A DNA stretch of 64,000 bases from Fimenecus sp900545625 (GCA_963931525.1 OZ007023.1:868001-932000); one strand, 5' to 3'; shown: positions 7,596 through 16,484, counted from the first letter of the stretch. Made by a program: numbers and translations. The notes: generated by a model not told the origin, from the letters alone.

Positions 7596-9070
7596 GCGCC
7601 GAAAAGCGGTATCTGTGTCTGGATTTCGGTGCGTCAAGCGGGCGCGCTATCCTTGGAAAATACAACGGCGGGATCCTCACTTTAGAGGAGATCCACCGTT
7701 TCTCCAACGACCCTGTCGAGGTCTGCGGTACGCTGTATTGGGACGTGCTGCGGCTGTTTCACGAGATCAAGCAGGCGTTGCTGAAATCCAAGGCATACGG
7801 TGCGGTAGAAAGCATCGGTGTGGACACCTGGGGCGTGGACTTCGGGCTTTTGGATAAAGACGGCTTTTTGCTCGAAAACCCCGTGCATTACCGCGACGCG
7901 CGCACGGTGGGCACGCTTGAACAGGCGTTTCAAAAGCTCCCGCGTGAAGAGTTCTATCAAATCACGGGCAATCAGTTCATGGAGATCAACACCGCGTTCC
8001 AGCTGCTCGCACTGAAAACGAAGCGGCCGCAGGTGCTCGAAAATGCAGAAACACTGCTGCTCATGCCCGACCTGTTCAACTACCTGTTGACGGGTGAGCG
8101 GCGTGCGGAATACTCGATTGCTTCCACTACACAGCTTTTGGATGCAAAACGGCGGGTCTGGTCTGGCCGCGTGCTGTCCGCTCTGGAGATCCCTGCGCGG
8201 CTGTTCCCCGATGTGATACCGACCGCAACGCCCGTCGGACAGCTTCGCACAGCGCTTTGTGAGGAACTGGGTCTTACCGCCACGCGCGTGACCGCCGTGG
8301 CGGGACACGACACGCAGTGCGCTATGGCAAGCGTCCCCGCAGAAACAGAAGATTTTCTGTTCTTAAGCTGTGGAACATGGTCGCTTCTCGGCACAGAGCT
8401 TGCCGCACCGCTGATCACAAACGAGGCTTACCGCTGCAACGTCACCAATGAGGGCGGTTACGGCGGTAAGGCGTCTTTCTTAAAAAACATCATCGGGCTT
8501 TGGCTCATCCAGGAGACGAGACGGCAGTGGCAGCGCGAGGGTAAAGCGCTTTCCTTTGCCGAAATGGAGTCGCTTGCCAAGGAAGCAAAGCCGTTTCAAA
8601 GCTTTATCGATCCCGACGACGCACGCTTTGCGCCACCGGGCGACATCCCGCGCCGCGTTCGGGAATACTGCGCTGAAACAAGTCAGTCCGTCCCCGAAAG
8701 CAAGGCGGAGGTGCTTCGCTGCATCTACGACAGCCTCGCCATGAAATACCGTTTTGCGATCGGGCAGATCGAGCGCTGCACGCAGAAAAGCTATGACACG
8801 CTGTACATCGTCGGCGGCGGTGTCAAGGATCGGCTTTTATGCGCACTCACGGCGGATATTTGTCAGAAAACCGTGTGCGCGGGGCCCGTGGAAGCGACCG
8901 CTTACGGCAATCTGCTTTTACAGATGCTTGCTGACGGTACGGTAAAAGATCTGCCCGCCGCGCGTGCGCTTGTGCGTCGGTGCGAGCAGCCGCAGCTTTT
9001 CACACCGCACCCGCCGGAGGACACAGACGCGGCATATCAACAATTTTTGAAGGTGACAGGCTTATGTTAA
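7592..9070 (+). CDS. FGGY sugar kinase, rhamnulokinase-like, acting as L-fuculokinase in this operon
   Basis: A 492-residue FGGY carbohydrate kinase. By sequence it looks closest to rhamnulokinases: it opens YLCLDFGASSGRAILGKYN, followed by IGVDTWGVDFGLLD and HDTQCAM. ATP-binding segments FLSCGTWSLLG and IVGGGVKD are visible. Because it lies between fucI and fucA, with no rhamnose gene nearby, the likely reaction is L-fuculose to L-fuculose 1-phosphate (inference). It starts 4 bases inside fucI and ends 7 bases inside fucU, so translation of all three is coupled. The substrate call rests on context, not on residues. Confidence 0.88.
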   Translation: MSAEKRYLCLDFGASSGRAILGKYNGGILTLEEIHRFSNDPVEVCGTLYWDVLRLFHEIKQALLKSKAYGAVESIGVDTWGVDFGLLDKDGFLLENPVHYRDARTVGTLEQAFQKLPREEFYQITGNQFMEINTAFQLLALKTKRPQVLENAETLLLMPDLFNYLLTGERRAEYSIASTTQLLDAKRRVWSGRVLSALEIPARLFPDVIPTATPVGQLRTALCEELGLTATRVTAVAGHDTQCAMASVPAETEDFLFLSCGTWSLLGTELAAPLITNEAYRCNVTNEGGYGGKASFLKNIIGLWLIQETRRQWQREGKALSFAEMESLAKEAKPFQSFIDPDDARFAPPGDIPRRVREYCAETSQSVPESKAEVLRCIYDSLAMKYRFAIGQIERCTQKSYDTLYIVGGGVKDRLLCALTADICQKTVCAGPVEATAYGNLLLQMLADGTVKDLPAARALVRRCEQPQLFTPHPPEDTDAAYQQFLKVTGLC

Positions 9071-9507
9071 AAGGGATCCCGAAAATTCTACCGCCTGCGC
9101 TCTTAAAGGCGCTTTGTGAAATGGGGCACGGCGACACGCTGGTGCTTGCGGACGGCAATTTCCCGGCACATACCGTGGGCAAAAATGCGGTGGTCGTGCG
9201 TATGGACGGGCACGGCATCCCGGAAATATTGGATGCAATTTTACAGCTTGTGCCACTGGACACCTATGTGGAAAAGCCCGTAGGGCGTATGCAGATCGTT
9301 CCGGGCGATCCTGTAGAGACCCCGATCTGGGACGTTTATGATGGTATCCTTGCAAAATACGACGCGCGCGGCGCGGACACGGTCGAGGAGATCGAACGTT
9401 TTGCCTTTTATGAGCGCGCGAAAGGCGCATACCTGATCATTGCGACCGGTGAACAGGCGCTGTATGCCAATCTGCTGCTGCAAAAGGGCGTCGTGACGGA
9501 TGAATAG
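9064..9507 (+). CDS. fucU: L-fucose mutarotase (RbsD/FucU family)
   Basis: A 147-residue RbsD/FucU-type pyranase/mutarotase interconverting the alpha and beta anomers of fucose so that the isomerase receives the right form. The opening LKGIPKILPPALLKALCEMGHGD contains the conserved catalytic-site His-Gly-Asp region. The family's DANFP-like motif appears as DGNFPAH, and the C-terminal ATGEQALYANLLLQKGV is diagnostic. The ATG at 9064 overlaps the kinase stop. Length agrees with the family (~140-150). Confidence 0.93.
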   Translation: MLKGIPKILPPALLKALCEMGHGDTLVLADGNFPAHTVGKNAVVVRMDGHGIPEILDAILQLVPLDTYVEKPVGRMQIVPGDPVETPIWDVYDGILAKYDARGADTVEEIERFAFYERAKGAYLIIATGEQALYANLLLQKGVVTDE

Positions 9508-9523
9508 GAAAGGAAGCAAAACT

Positions 9524-10207
9524 ATGCAATACATGGAAACGCGCGAAGTGATGTGCGATATCTGCCATAAAATGTGGCAGCTCGGCTGGGTGGCGGCAAA
9601 CGACGGCAACCTTTCCGTCCGCCTGCCAAACGGCAATTTCTTAGCGACCCCGACGGGGATCTCGAAAAGCTTTATCACGCCGGAAAAGCTGGTGGTCATC
9701 GATGCCGACGGCAACGTGCTGGAGGCAGAGAATGGCTACAGACCATCCTCTGAGATCAAAATGCATCTGCGCTGTTACAAGGAACGCGAGGATGTCGGCG
9801 CGGTGCTGCACGCGCACCCGCCCACGGCAACAGGCTACGCTGTGGCGCATGTGCCGCTGGATCGCTACACCATGATCGAAACGGTCGCTGCTATCGGTTC
9901 CATCCCTGTAACGCCTTACGGCACGCCGTCCACCTATGAGGTGCCCGATGCTATCGCGCCCTATTTGCAGGAGCACGACGTGCTGCTTTTGGCAAACCAC
10001 GGTGCACTGACCGTCGGCGCGGACGCGATCACTGCCTATTACCGCATGGAAACGCTGGAGCTGTTCGCCAAGATCAGCCTGACGGCGCATCTGCTGGGCG
10101 GGGAAAAGGAGATTTCCGAAGAGAATATCCAGAAGCTCATCGACCTGCGCAAATACTACGGCATCACGGGCCGCCACCCGGGCTATAAGCATTACCGCGA
10201 GGACTAA
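9524..10207 (+). CDS. fucA: L-fuculose-1-phosphate aldolase (class II)
   Basis: A 227-residue zinc-dependent aldolase splitting L-fuculose 1-phosphate into dihydroxyacetone phosphate and L-lactaldehyde. Expected metal ligands and catalytic residues are in place: E77 (SSEIKMH), H96 and H98 (LHAHPP) and H159 (ANHGAL), each four residues later than in the E. coli enzyme. I chose ATG 9524 because GGAAAGGAAG lies 8-16 bases upstream. An in-frame ATG at 9500 overlaps fucU and lacks a site. It is the last gene of the operon; no fucose transporter is present. Confidence 0.94.
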   Translation: MQYMETREVMCDICHKMWQLGWVAANDGNLSVRLPNGNFLATPTGISKSFITPEKLVVIDADGNVLEAENGYRPSSEIKMHLRCYKEREDVGAVLHAHPPTATGYAVAHVPLDRYTMIETVAAIGSIPVTPYGTPSTYEVPDAIAPYLQEHDVLLLANHGALTVGADAITAYYRMETLELFAKISLTAHLLGGEKEISEENIQKLIDLRKYYGITGRHPGYKHYRED

Positions 10208-10230
10208 GACCATACACATACATACAACGA

Positions 10231-10262
10231 CCCCCGAAGAGAAGCGAGCTTTTCTTCGGGGG
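10231..10262 (+). terminator. Terminator after fucA
   Basis: A 14-bp stem (one G-T pair) starting CCCCCGAAG, with a CGAG loop, followed by TTTCC. It lies between convergent fucA and azlD and can act in both directions. Confidence 0.85.
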
Positions 10263-10275
10263 TTTCCGTATAGAA

Positions 10276-10593
10276 TTAGAACAGGGTGGGCAGCCATTCA
10301 GCCAAAAACACGGCGGCGCAGGCGCACAGCGCGACGGTGACAAGCCCTCTTTCGAAAAAGGCGAGCACCACCGCGACGATCAGCCCCGCAAGTGCCGACC
10401 ACAGCCCGCCGCCCGTAGAGGAAAATACGGCGGGAAAGGTCATAGCGGCAAGCACCGCGTAAGGAATGTAGTGCAAAAACGAGCGAATAAAGCGGTTTTC
10501 AATTTTTTTGCGGAAGATCACCAGCGGCAGCATCCGCACAAGGTAGGTCACGCCTGCCATCACCGCCAGTTGGATCCAGAAATAAGCGGTCAT
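10276..10593 (-). CDS. azlD: AzlD-like branched-chain amino acid exporter small subunit
   Basis: A 105-residue membrane protein with about four hydrophobic segments, the small partner of the AzlC/AzlD (YgaZ/YgaH) branched-chain amino acid exporter. Characteristic segments are VTYLVRMLPLVIFRKK near the N-terminus and RSFLHYIPYAVLAAMTFPAVF in the middle. Its ATG overlaps the stop of azlC by 4 bases, so the two subunits are coupled. Confidence 0.88.
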   Translation of the reverse strand: MTAYFWIQLAVMAGVTYLVRMLPLVIFRKKIENRFIRSFLHYIPYAVLAAMTFPAVFSSTGGGLWSALAGLIVAVVLAFFERGLVTVALCACAAVFLAEWLPTLF

Positions 10594-11306
10594 GCTGCGT
10601 CCTCCTTTTCGGAAACGGGTTCTATGACCGCGCCGAGCGCTGCTGCGGCGACCGCGCAGATGATGATGACAAAGCCCGACGAGACGGACTGCAAAAACGG
10701 GATATAGTGAAACGCGCAGCTAAGCCCCGCCGCCGTGAGCACCACCGCTGCAACTGCGCCGGACTTTTTCATCGGCGGAATAAAGATCGCCAAGAACATC
10801 CCGTAGATCGCAATGCCAAGCGCCGAACGCAGGCTTTCAGGCAGAAGACTGTTCGCCGCCGCGCCCAGGAAAGTCCCCAGCGCCCAGCCGATATACGGTA
10901 AGGCAATAAGCCCAAACATATAGCGGCTGCCCACGGAAGCGCTTTGCCCGCTTGCTACGGCGAAAATTTCATCGGTGTTGCCGAACGCGATCCAAAAGCG
11001 GTCAAAAAGCCGCACGCTTTTGTGGAGCTTTTGCGAAAGGGAAACGGACATCAGCGCATAGCGCAGATTGATGACCAGCTGTGCGAGTGCCATTTCTGCG
11101 TAAGCACCACCCGAAAGCATCAACGAAAGCCCCGCGAACTGTCCGGCAGAGGTGAGGTTGGTCATGGAGATCGCGACGATGAACGCGGTGGGAAGCCCGC
11201 CTGCTGCCGCCATCATGCCAAAGGTGAACGAAACGGACAGGTACCCGAGCGCAATGGGTACGCCGTCGCGCAGCCCTTTTGCAAATCGGTTTTCACACGA
11301 TGCCAT
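10590..11306 (-). CDS. azlC: AzlC-like branched-chain amino acid exporter large subunit
   Basis: A 238-residue polytopic membrane protein of the AzlC family, the large subunit of a branched-chain amino acid exporter. The N-terminal GLRDGVPIALGYLSVSFTFG and the central MSVSLSQKLH and FGNTDEIFAVA segments are family features. Six or more hydrophobic helices are apparent. It precedes azlD with a 4-base overlap. A good minus-strand promoter lies 39 bases upstream. Confidence 0.9.
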   Translation of the reverse strand: MASCENRFAKGLRDGVPIALGYLSVSFTFGMMAAAGGLPTAFIVAISMTNLTSAGQFAGLSLMLSGGAYAEMALAQLVINLRYALMSVSLSQKLHKSVRLFDRFWIAFGNTDEIFAVASGQSASVGSRYMFGLIALPYIGWALGTFLGAAANSLLPESLRSALGIAIYGMFLAIFIPPMKKSGAVAAVVLTAAGLSCAFHYIPFLQSVSSGFVIIICAVAAAALGAVIEPVSEKEDAA

Positions 11307-11344
11307 GCTTTCCCCCGCTTTCCTTTCTCACATTTTGCCGCATT

Positions 11345-11373
11345 ATTGTAGCACGCGCCGCCGCAAAGCGCAA
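11345..11373 (-). promoter_or_regulatory. Promoter for azlCD (minus strand)
   Basis: On the minus strand: TTGCGC (11368-11373), 17-base spacer, TACAAT (11345-11350). Confidence 0.7.
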
Positions 11374-11500
11374 GCGTTTTGCAAAGGAACTGTGTGCGAG
11401 TGCCTTTGCCGGGTGCGGACGGTCCCCGGACAGCATTTCGGTTATTTTTGTCAAATTTTTTGTTGTTTTGTCAAAGTAACTTTTTTCGACTACGGAATCT

Positions 11501-11714
11501 TGCTATAATCTCCCTACCGGGTAAAAATACAGTGTTTCGCCGAGTGTGCGGAGCATATTTGGCAATTTGAGGGTTGACATAAAGTGCGTATGTCTGTTGC
11601 CCGGCAAAGGCGCCGTTCTCGGCGCGGCGGGCAGTGCGTAAGCTCTGCCTGCGTTTTCCGAAGATACGCACAAAAAGATCCCCTTCGCTTTTGGCGAAGG
11701 GGATCTCTCTTTTT
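11501..11714 (+). ncRNA. Candidate structured RNA of unknown class
   Basis: This 412-base gap (11307-11718) has no convincing ORF but looks like an RNA gene. An extended -10 promoter TGCTATAAT (11501-11509) would start a transcript near 11516. The region then contains a long-range stem GTGCGTAT (11584-11591) / ATACGCAC (11664-11671). This encloses nested stems TGCCCG/CGGGCA (11598-11603/11628-11633) and GCGCCG/CGGCGC (11610-11615/11620-11625, loop TTCT). It ends in a strong terminator: a 13-bp stem (11676-11688/11694-11706) followed by CTCTTTTT. Total length would be ~200 nt. It matches none of the riboswitch or housekeeping RNA motifs I can recall. The terminator could also simply serve the convergent gtrA gene. 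Confidence 0.45.
11676..11714. terminator. Bidirectional terminator
   Basis: 13-bp perfect stem (agatccccttcgc / gcgaaggggatct) with a 5-base loop. On the plus strand it is followed by CTCTTTTT; on the minus strand an A-rich arm gives TTTTTG. It lies 5 bases beyond the stop of the gtrA-like gene. Confidence 0.85.
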
Positions 11715-11718
11715 CGGT

Positions 11719-12285
11719 TTACGCTTTCTTAGCGGGCTCTTTTTCTTCTTCTTTCGCTCCATCCTTATCCTCTTTTTTCTTGTGGAACAGGATCTTATCC
11801 ACGGGGAAATAGAGGAAGAACTGCAATGCAGAACAGCAAGCGGTGGCAATGTTGCGTGCCGCTGCGTCGCTCCAACCGATGTCATTCAAAATCCAACCGT
11901 AAATGGTGGGATTCAGCCACTGGCTAAAACAAATCAGCGCTACGGTAAAAATAATATAAATCGGTAATACCACTTTGGTGTTTGCGCCGGAATTAAAAGT
12001 TTTCTCTTTGTTTACAAAGAAAGCCACGATCTGTGCAGCAATATTGGAAATTGCGAAAACCCAGAAATAGCCCCAGCCGCCATCTTCTGCCGGGTAGTGG
12101 AATACAAAAAAGTCACACGGACTGTCATATAACGGGCGGAAAACAAACGGAAGCAAATTCACAAGCGCAAACTGTACAATACACGCGCCAAGGCTGACAA
12201 CAATGAACTTGACGAACTGCCACAGTGTGTTGATGCCGGAGCCCTTTCCCGCGGCAGCTTTGTCGATCTGATTTAATTTACCCAT
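11719..12285 (-). CDS. GtrA-like membrane protein
   Basis: A 188-residue protein with four hydrophobic helices of the GtrA/DPMS family, usually involved in moving lipid-linked sugars across the membrane or partnering a glycosyltransferase. FVKFIVVSLGACIVQFALVNLL, NIAAQIVAFFVNKEKTF and LQFFLYFPVDKILFHKK are the typical segments. The C-terminal tail is highly charged (KKKEDKDGAKEEEKEPAKK) and probably cytoplasmic. No glycosyltransferase gene is adjacent. Confidence 0.85.
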   Translation of the reverse strand: MGKLNQIDKAAAGKGSGINTLWQFVKFIVVSLGACIVQFALVNLLPFVFRPLYDSPCDFFVFHYPAEDGGWGYFWVFAISNIAAQIVAFFVNKEKTFNSGANTKVVLPIYIIFTVALICFSQWLNPTIYGWILNDIGWSDAAARNIATACCSALQFFLYFPVDKILFHKKKEDKDGAKEEEKEPAKKA

Positions 12286-12462
12286 ACAAATTTACTCTCC
12301 CTATGTAAAAAATCTTACTTATTGTAACACGCTGTACTACCTCTTGCAAGTGATAAATCAAACAAGATTTACAAACACACTTTATGAAATATAACTAAAA
12401 AACAATACCCAAATTTGGCAAATATTTAACAAACTCGACTTGCACAGCCGCGCAATGCCGCA

Positions 12463-12491
12463 TTGCAAAACCGCACGGAACTTTGTATAAT
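12463..12491 (+). promoter_or_regulatory. Promoter for tcdA operon
   Basis: TTGCAA (12463-12468), 17-base spacer, TATAAT (12486-12491), 43 bases before the tcdA start. Confidence 0.8.
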
Positions 12492-12534
12492 AGGAGGCAC
12501 AAAGCGGCGCTTTGCGCCCGAAAGGACGGGTAGT

Positions 12535-13248
12535 ATGGACGAGACGTTTTCCAGAGAACGGCTGCTCTTCGGCGATGCGGCGATGCAAAGGCTCTGGCGC
12601 GCACACGTCGCGGTGTTCGGCGTGGGCGGCGTGGGCGGCTATGTGTGCGAGGCGCTTGCCCGCAGCGGTGTCGGTCGTTTAACGCTTGTCGACGGCGACA
12701 CGGTAAGTGAGAGCAACATCAATCGGCAGATCATCGCGCTGCACTCGACCGTCGGGCAGAAAAAAACCAGCGTGATGCGTACGCGGCTTTTGGACATTTC
12801 CCCCGAAATGCGGGTTTCGGTGTACGACGCCTATTACACCCCCGAAAACGCGGATGCATTCGACCTTTCCGCCTGTTCCTATGTGGTGGACGCGATAGAC
12901 GATGTGCAAGCCAAGGTGGAGCTTGCCGTGCGCTGCGAGCAGTTAGGCGTGCCGCTGATTTCGTCTATGGGTGCGGGCAACAAGCTGTACCCTGAGCGCT
13001 TCGAGCTTGCCGATATCTATGAAACGTCTGTTTGCCCGCTGGCGCGTACCATGCGCGCGGCGCTTCGCAAACGCGGCGTTCGGCATTTGCAGGTGGTCTA
13101 TTCCAAAGAGCCGCCCCGTACGACTGCCGTACCGCCGGCGGACGGGACGCGTGTGCCGGGCAGTACGGCGTTTGCCCCGCCCGCGGCGGGGCTTGTGCTC
13201 GCGGGCGCGGTCGTGCGCGCACTCGCAAAAATAGGGGAGGAAGCATGA
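12535..13248 (+). CDS. tcdA: tRNA threonylcarbamoyladenosine dehydratase (ThiF/E1-like)
   Basis: A 237-residue E1-like adenylating enzyme that cyclises t6A37 in ANN-decoding tRNAs to ct6A using ATP. The Rossmann motif VFGVGGVGGYVCEALARSG opens the domain and is followed by the catalytic/ATP region LVDGDTVSESNINRQ and the Asp of VVDAIDDVQAK. ATG 12535 follows AAGGACG. An in-frame extension upstream to 12463 would overlap the promoter. The C-terminal Rossmann-side helix SAFAPPAAGLVLAGAVV-like segment is preserved. The gene overlaps the next by 4 bases. The t6A synthase gene (sua5) is at the right edge of the window. Confidence 0.9.
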   Translation: MDETFSRERLLFGDAAMQRLWRAHVAVFGVGGVGGYVCEALARSGVGRLTLVDGDTVSESNINRQIIALHSTVGQKKTSVMRTRLLDISPEMRVSVYDAYYTPENADAFDLSACSYVVDAIDDVQAKVELAVRCEQLGVPLISSMGAGNKLYPERFELADIYETSVCPLARTMRAALRKRGVRHLQVVYSKEPPRTTAVPPADGTRVPGSTAFAPPAAGLVLAGAVVRALAKIGEEA

Positions 13249-14366
13249 TGCAATATCGGGATTTCGGCAAAACCGGCGAGCGCGTGTCTGTGCTCGGCTT
13301 CGGCTGTATGCGCCTGCCCGTGCGCGACAATCGGCTGAAAAGCATCGACACGCCTGCGGCGGTCCGCCTTCTGCACGAAGGGATCGACGGCGGCATCAAC
13401 TACTTGGACACGGCGTTTTTCTACCATCGCGGCAGAAGCGAAGCGCTTGTGGGCAAGGCGCTCGAAGGCGGCAAGCGGCAGCAGGTGCTGCTTGCGACCA
13501 AATCGCCGTTCGGCGGGTTCAAATTCGGTTTTGAATTTGAAAAAACACTCGAAACGCAGCTTCGCCGTTTAAAAACGGACTATATCGACATGTATCTGCT
13601 CCACGCGGTCAATCTGCGTTCCTGGCAGCAGTCCGCGCTGAAATTCGACTTGCTTACAAAGCTCGAAAAAGCGCGTGAACAAGGGAAGATCCGCTATATT
13701 GGCTTCTCGTTTCATGACAGCTTCGACGCGTTTATGACCGTGCTTGACGGCTACGCGCATTGGGATTTCTGCCAGATCCAATACAACTATTTTGATGTGG
13801 ATTATCAGGCGGGTGAAAAAGGTCTTCTGGAAGCGGCTAAGCGGGGCTTGGGGCTGATTGTCATGGAACCGCTGCGCGGCGGCAAGCTCGCCGCCGTGCC
13901 GGAAAACGTGCGCGCGGTGCTGCCCGACGGCTCTCCCGTGCAGGCGGCGCTGGATTTTGTGTGGGATCGCCCCGAAACGAGCCTGTTGCTCAGCGGCATG
14001 AGCAACCGGCAGCAGCTGCAAGAAAATCTCCGTTTCGCCGATGAGAGCCGCCCGAACAAGCTGACCGAGGTGGATAAGGCGAAATTCGCGCAGGCGCGGG
14101 AGATCCTGCAAAGCGCGGCGCGCGTGAACTGCACGCGCTGCGAATATTGTCTGCCCTGCCCGAAGGGCGTGAAGATCCCCGAGGTGTTCGCGCTGTATAA
14201 CCAAAGCGTCATGGACGCGGACGGTGCGAAAAAAGCCTACGGAAAGCTGAAGGGTGACGCAAGAAGCTGCGTGCAATGCGGCAAATGCGAGACGAAATGC
14301 CCGCAGCAGCTACCCGTTCGCAAATTGCTTGCCGAAGCGCATACCGCGCTCGGCGGCAAAGGGTAA
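13245..14366 (+). CDS. Aldo/keto reductase with C-terminal ferredoxin-like [4Fe-4S] domain
   Basis: A 373-residue fusion. Residues ~1-290 are an aldo/keto reductase TIM barrel (GFGCMRLPV, NYLDTAFFYHRGRSE, LLATKSP and DMYLLHAVN with the catalytic-site His region). The last ~85 residues carry two cysteine clusters, NCTRCEYCLPCPKG and CVQCGKCETKCPQ, which should bind two [4Fe-4S] clusters. The substrate is unknown; such proteins are common in anaerobes. The ATG at 13245 overlaps the tcdA stop (ATGA). A second ATG follows directly. Confidence 0.9.
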   Translation: MMQYRDFGKTGERVSVLGFGCMRLPVRDNRLKSIDTPAAVRLLHEGIDGGINYLDTAFFYHRGRSEALVGKALEGGKRQQVLLATKSPFGGFKFGFEFEKTLETQLRRLKTDYIDMYLLHAVNLRSWQQSALKFDLLTKLEKAREQGKIRYIGFSFHDSFDAFMTVLDGYAHWDFCQIQYNYFDVDYQAGEKGLLEAAKRGLGLIVMEPLRGGKLAAVPENVRAVLPDGSPVQAALDFVWDRPETSLLLSGMSNRQQLQENLRFADESRPNKLTEVDKAKFAQAREILQSAARVNCTRCEYCLPCPKGVKIPEVFALYNQSVMDADGAKKAYGKLKGDARSCVQCGKCETKCPQQLPVRKLLAEAHTALGGKG

Positions 14367-14377
14367 AGGAGACACGT

Positions 14378-16459
14378 ATGGAAGATCGCTTGAAGCAGCG
14401 CCCCGACCGAACCTTGCAAAGCGAGCCGCTCGCGCTGCAAAACGTCCGCGTGACGGATGCGTTTTGGCAGGAAAAAATGCAGCTTGTACGCGACACGGTG
14501 CTGCCGCACCAGTGGAAGCTGCTGCACGATGCCGTGCCGGGGGCGGCAAAAAGCTACTGTATTCACAATTTCCGCGCCGCCGCCGAAGCGACTGCCCGCC
14601 GCCAAAGCGGGCAGGAAGTGGCGCCGCATTACACGAACCGCGGCTTTGAGGTGCTGCCCGAAGATCCCGACGCGCCGCAGCCCGATCGGTTTTACGGCTT
14701 CGTATTTCAAGACAGCGATCTGTATAAATGGCTCGAAGCGGTCGCCTATGCGCTGGCGGACGAGCCCGACGAAGCGCTGGAGGCGCAGGCGGATGCGGCA
14801 ATCGACCTTGTCTGCCGAGCGCAGCAGGCGGATGGGTATTTAGACACCTATTATATCTTGAACGGGCTTGACGGCGCGTTCCAGAATCTCAAAGATCACC
14901 ACGAGCTGTATTGCTTTGGGCATCTTACCGAAGCTGCCGTGGCGTATGCGGAAGCAACCGGTAAAACACGTCTGCTTGAAGCGGCCTGCCGCTGGGCGGA
15001 TCTTTTGGACAAGCGTTTTTCGGATGCTCCCGACGGCTGCCAAGGCTACCCCGGGCACCCGGAAGCGGAGCTTGCGCTGTTTCGGCTGTTTGCGGCGACG
15101 GGCTGCACGCGCTACCGAGAGCTCTCGCTGCGGTTTTTGGACCGCCGCGGGCAGCGTCCGTATTTTTATGATACCGAGCGCGGCTGCACGCCCGCCGCGC
15201 CCGGAGAGCTGCGCTATACCTATTACCAGGCGCACCTGCCTGTGCGCGAACAGCACGAGGCGGTAGGGCATGCGGTGCGGGCGATGTACCTGTACTGCGG
15301 GATGGCGGACGCAGCACGCCTGACGGGGGACGAGATGCTGTTGCGCGCCTGCCGTGTGCTTTTCGAGGATGTCACAGCACGCAAGATGTATGTGACGGGC
15401 GGCGTGGGCAGCACCGCCGACGGCGAAGCATTCACCTTTGCCTATGATCTGCCGAATGACACGGCTTATGCCGAGACCTGCGCGGCGGCGGGGCTTGTGT
15501 TCTTTGCGCACCGCATGCTGCAAATCGAACCGCGCGCCGCATACGCCGACGTGATGGAGCGCGTACTCTACAATGGATTGCTTTCGGGAATGTCAGCGGA
15601 CGGCAAACGGTTTTTCTATGTAAATCCCTTAGAGGTCGATCCCGCCGCCTGTACGGGCGATCCGCGCAAGCGCCATGTGCACCCTGCGCGGCAGGCGTGG
15701 TTCGGCTGCGCATGCTGCCCGCCGAATCTGGCACGCGTGATCGGCTCTGTGGGGCAGTATGCATGGACAAAGACACAGAACACGTTGTTTGTGCATCTGT
15801 ACATCGGCGGCGAGGTGATGCTGCAAACGCGAAGCGGAGAATCACACGTTCTTATGGAATCTGAACTCCCATGGGAAGGCAATTTTTTCGTGCACTTTCC
15901 GGACGGCCGCGGCGATGTTTTTACGCTGGCGGTACGCATCCCCGCGTGGTGCGCGGGGCAATATACGGTAGAGGGCGCAGAAAACGCAAAACGGTGGGTG
16001 CGCGACGGCTATTTGTATCTGCAAAAGGCATGGAGCGTGCAGGACGCCCTGCAATTCAACTTTGCTATGTATCCACAGTTTGTGCGGTCGGACGCCCGCG
16101 TGCGGGAAAACATCGGCAAGGTCGCGCTTGTGCGCGGCCCGCTGGTCTATTGCATAGAGGAAGCGGATAACGGGAAAGATTTGCATTTGTGCACGCTGGA
16201 TGCCGCCGCCGGGGTCGATGTTTCGTGGGAGACGCTTTTGCCGCATATGCGCGTACCGGTTCTGACAGCGTCCGGCTTCCGCATATGTTCCCCGGAAGCA
16301 GCCCCACCGCTGTATGCGCCTGCTGTACCGCCGAAGCGGGGAAACGCGCGGTATCGGTTCATCCCGTACTACCTGTGGGCGAACCGAACGGCGGGGGAGA
16401 TGCAGGTTTGGACGCGCGCCGAGGGGAATACGGGCTTTGCAGGTGAAAAAAAGTGTTGA
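14378..16459 (+). CDS. GH127-family glycoside hydrolase (beta-L-arabinofuranosidase-like)
   Basis: A 693-residue protein of the former DUF1680 group, now GH127: retaining enzymes that use a zinc-bound cysteine nucleophile and release L-arabinofuranose. No signal peptide is present, so it acts inside the cell. The N-terminus has the family pattern (VRVTDAFWQEKM), then an (alpha/alpha)6 barrel. The expected zinc ligands are visible as Glu-x-Cys in YAETCAAAGLVFF and the Cys pair in FGCACCPPN, the second of which includes the nucleophile. ATG 14378 follows AAAGGAG. The stop codon overlaps the -35 box of the tRNA promoter. Exact substrate is not determinable here. Confidence 0.9.
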   Translation: MEDRLKQRPDRTLQSEPLALQNVRVTDAFWQEKMQLVRDTVLPHQWKLLHDAVPGAAKSYCIHNFRAAAEATARRQSGQEVAPHYTNRGFEVLPEDPDAPQPDRFYGFVFQDSDLYKWLEAVAYALADEPDEALEAQADAAIDLVCRAQQADGYLDTYYILNGLDGAFQNLKDHHELYCFGHLTEAAVAYAEATGKTRLLEAACRWADLLDKRFSDAPDGCQGYPGHPEAELALFRLFAATGCTRYRELSLRFLDRRGQRPYFYDTERGCTPAAPGELRYTYYQAHLPVREQHEAVGHAVRAMYLYCGMADAARLTGDEMLLRACRVLFEDVTARKMYVTGGVGSTADGEAFTFAYDLPNDTAYAETCAAAGLVFFAHRMLQIEPRAAYADVMERVLYNGLLSGMSADGKRFFYVNPLEVDPAACTGDPRKRHVHPARQAWFGCACCPPNLARVIGSVGQYAWTKTQNTLFVHLYIGGEVMLQTRSGESHVLMESELPWEGNFFVHFPDGRGDVFTLAVRIPAWCAGQYTVEGAENAKRWVRDGYLYLQKAWSVQDALQFNFAMYPQFVRSDARVRENIGKVALVRGPLVYCIEEADNGKDLHLCTLDAAAGVDVSWETLLPHMRVPVLTASGFRICSPEAAPPLYAPAVPPKRGNARYRFIPYYLWANRTAGEMQVWTRAEGNTGFAGEKKC

Positions 16460-16484
16460 CAAGCCGTTCCCTTTATATTATAAT
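16456..16484 (+). promoter_or_regulatory. tRNA operon promoter (perfect consensus)
   Basis: TTGACA (16456-16461), 17-base spacer, TATAAT (16479-16484). The -35 box overlaps the stop codon of the GH127 gene; the first tRNA begins 30 bases after the -10 box. Confidence 0.92.

Noticed and set aside
11515..11714. 6S RNA or another housekeeping RNA
   Set aside because: The 5' and 3' ends do not pair into a rod with a central bubble, and no SRP, RNase P or tmRNA signature is present; left as unassigned.
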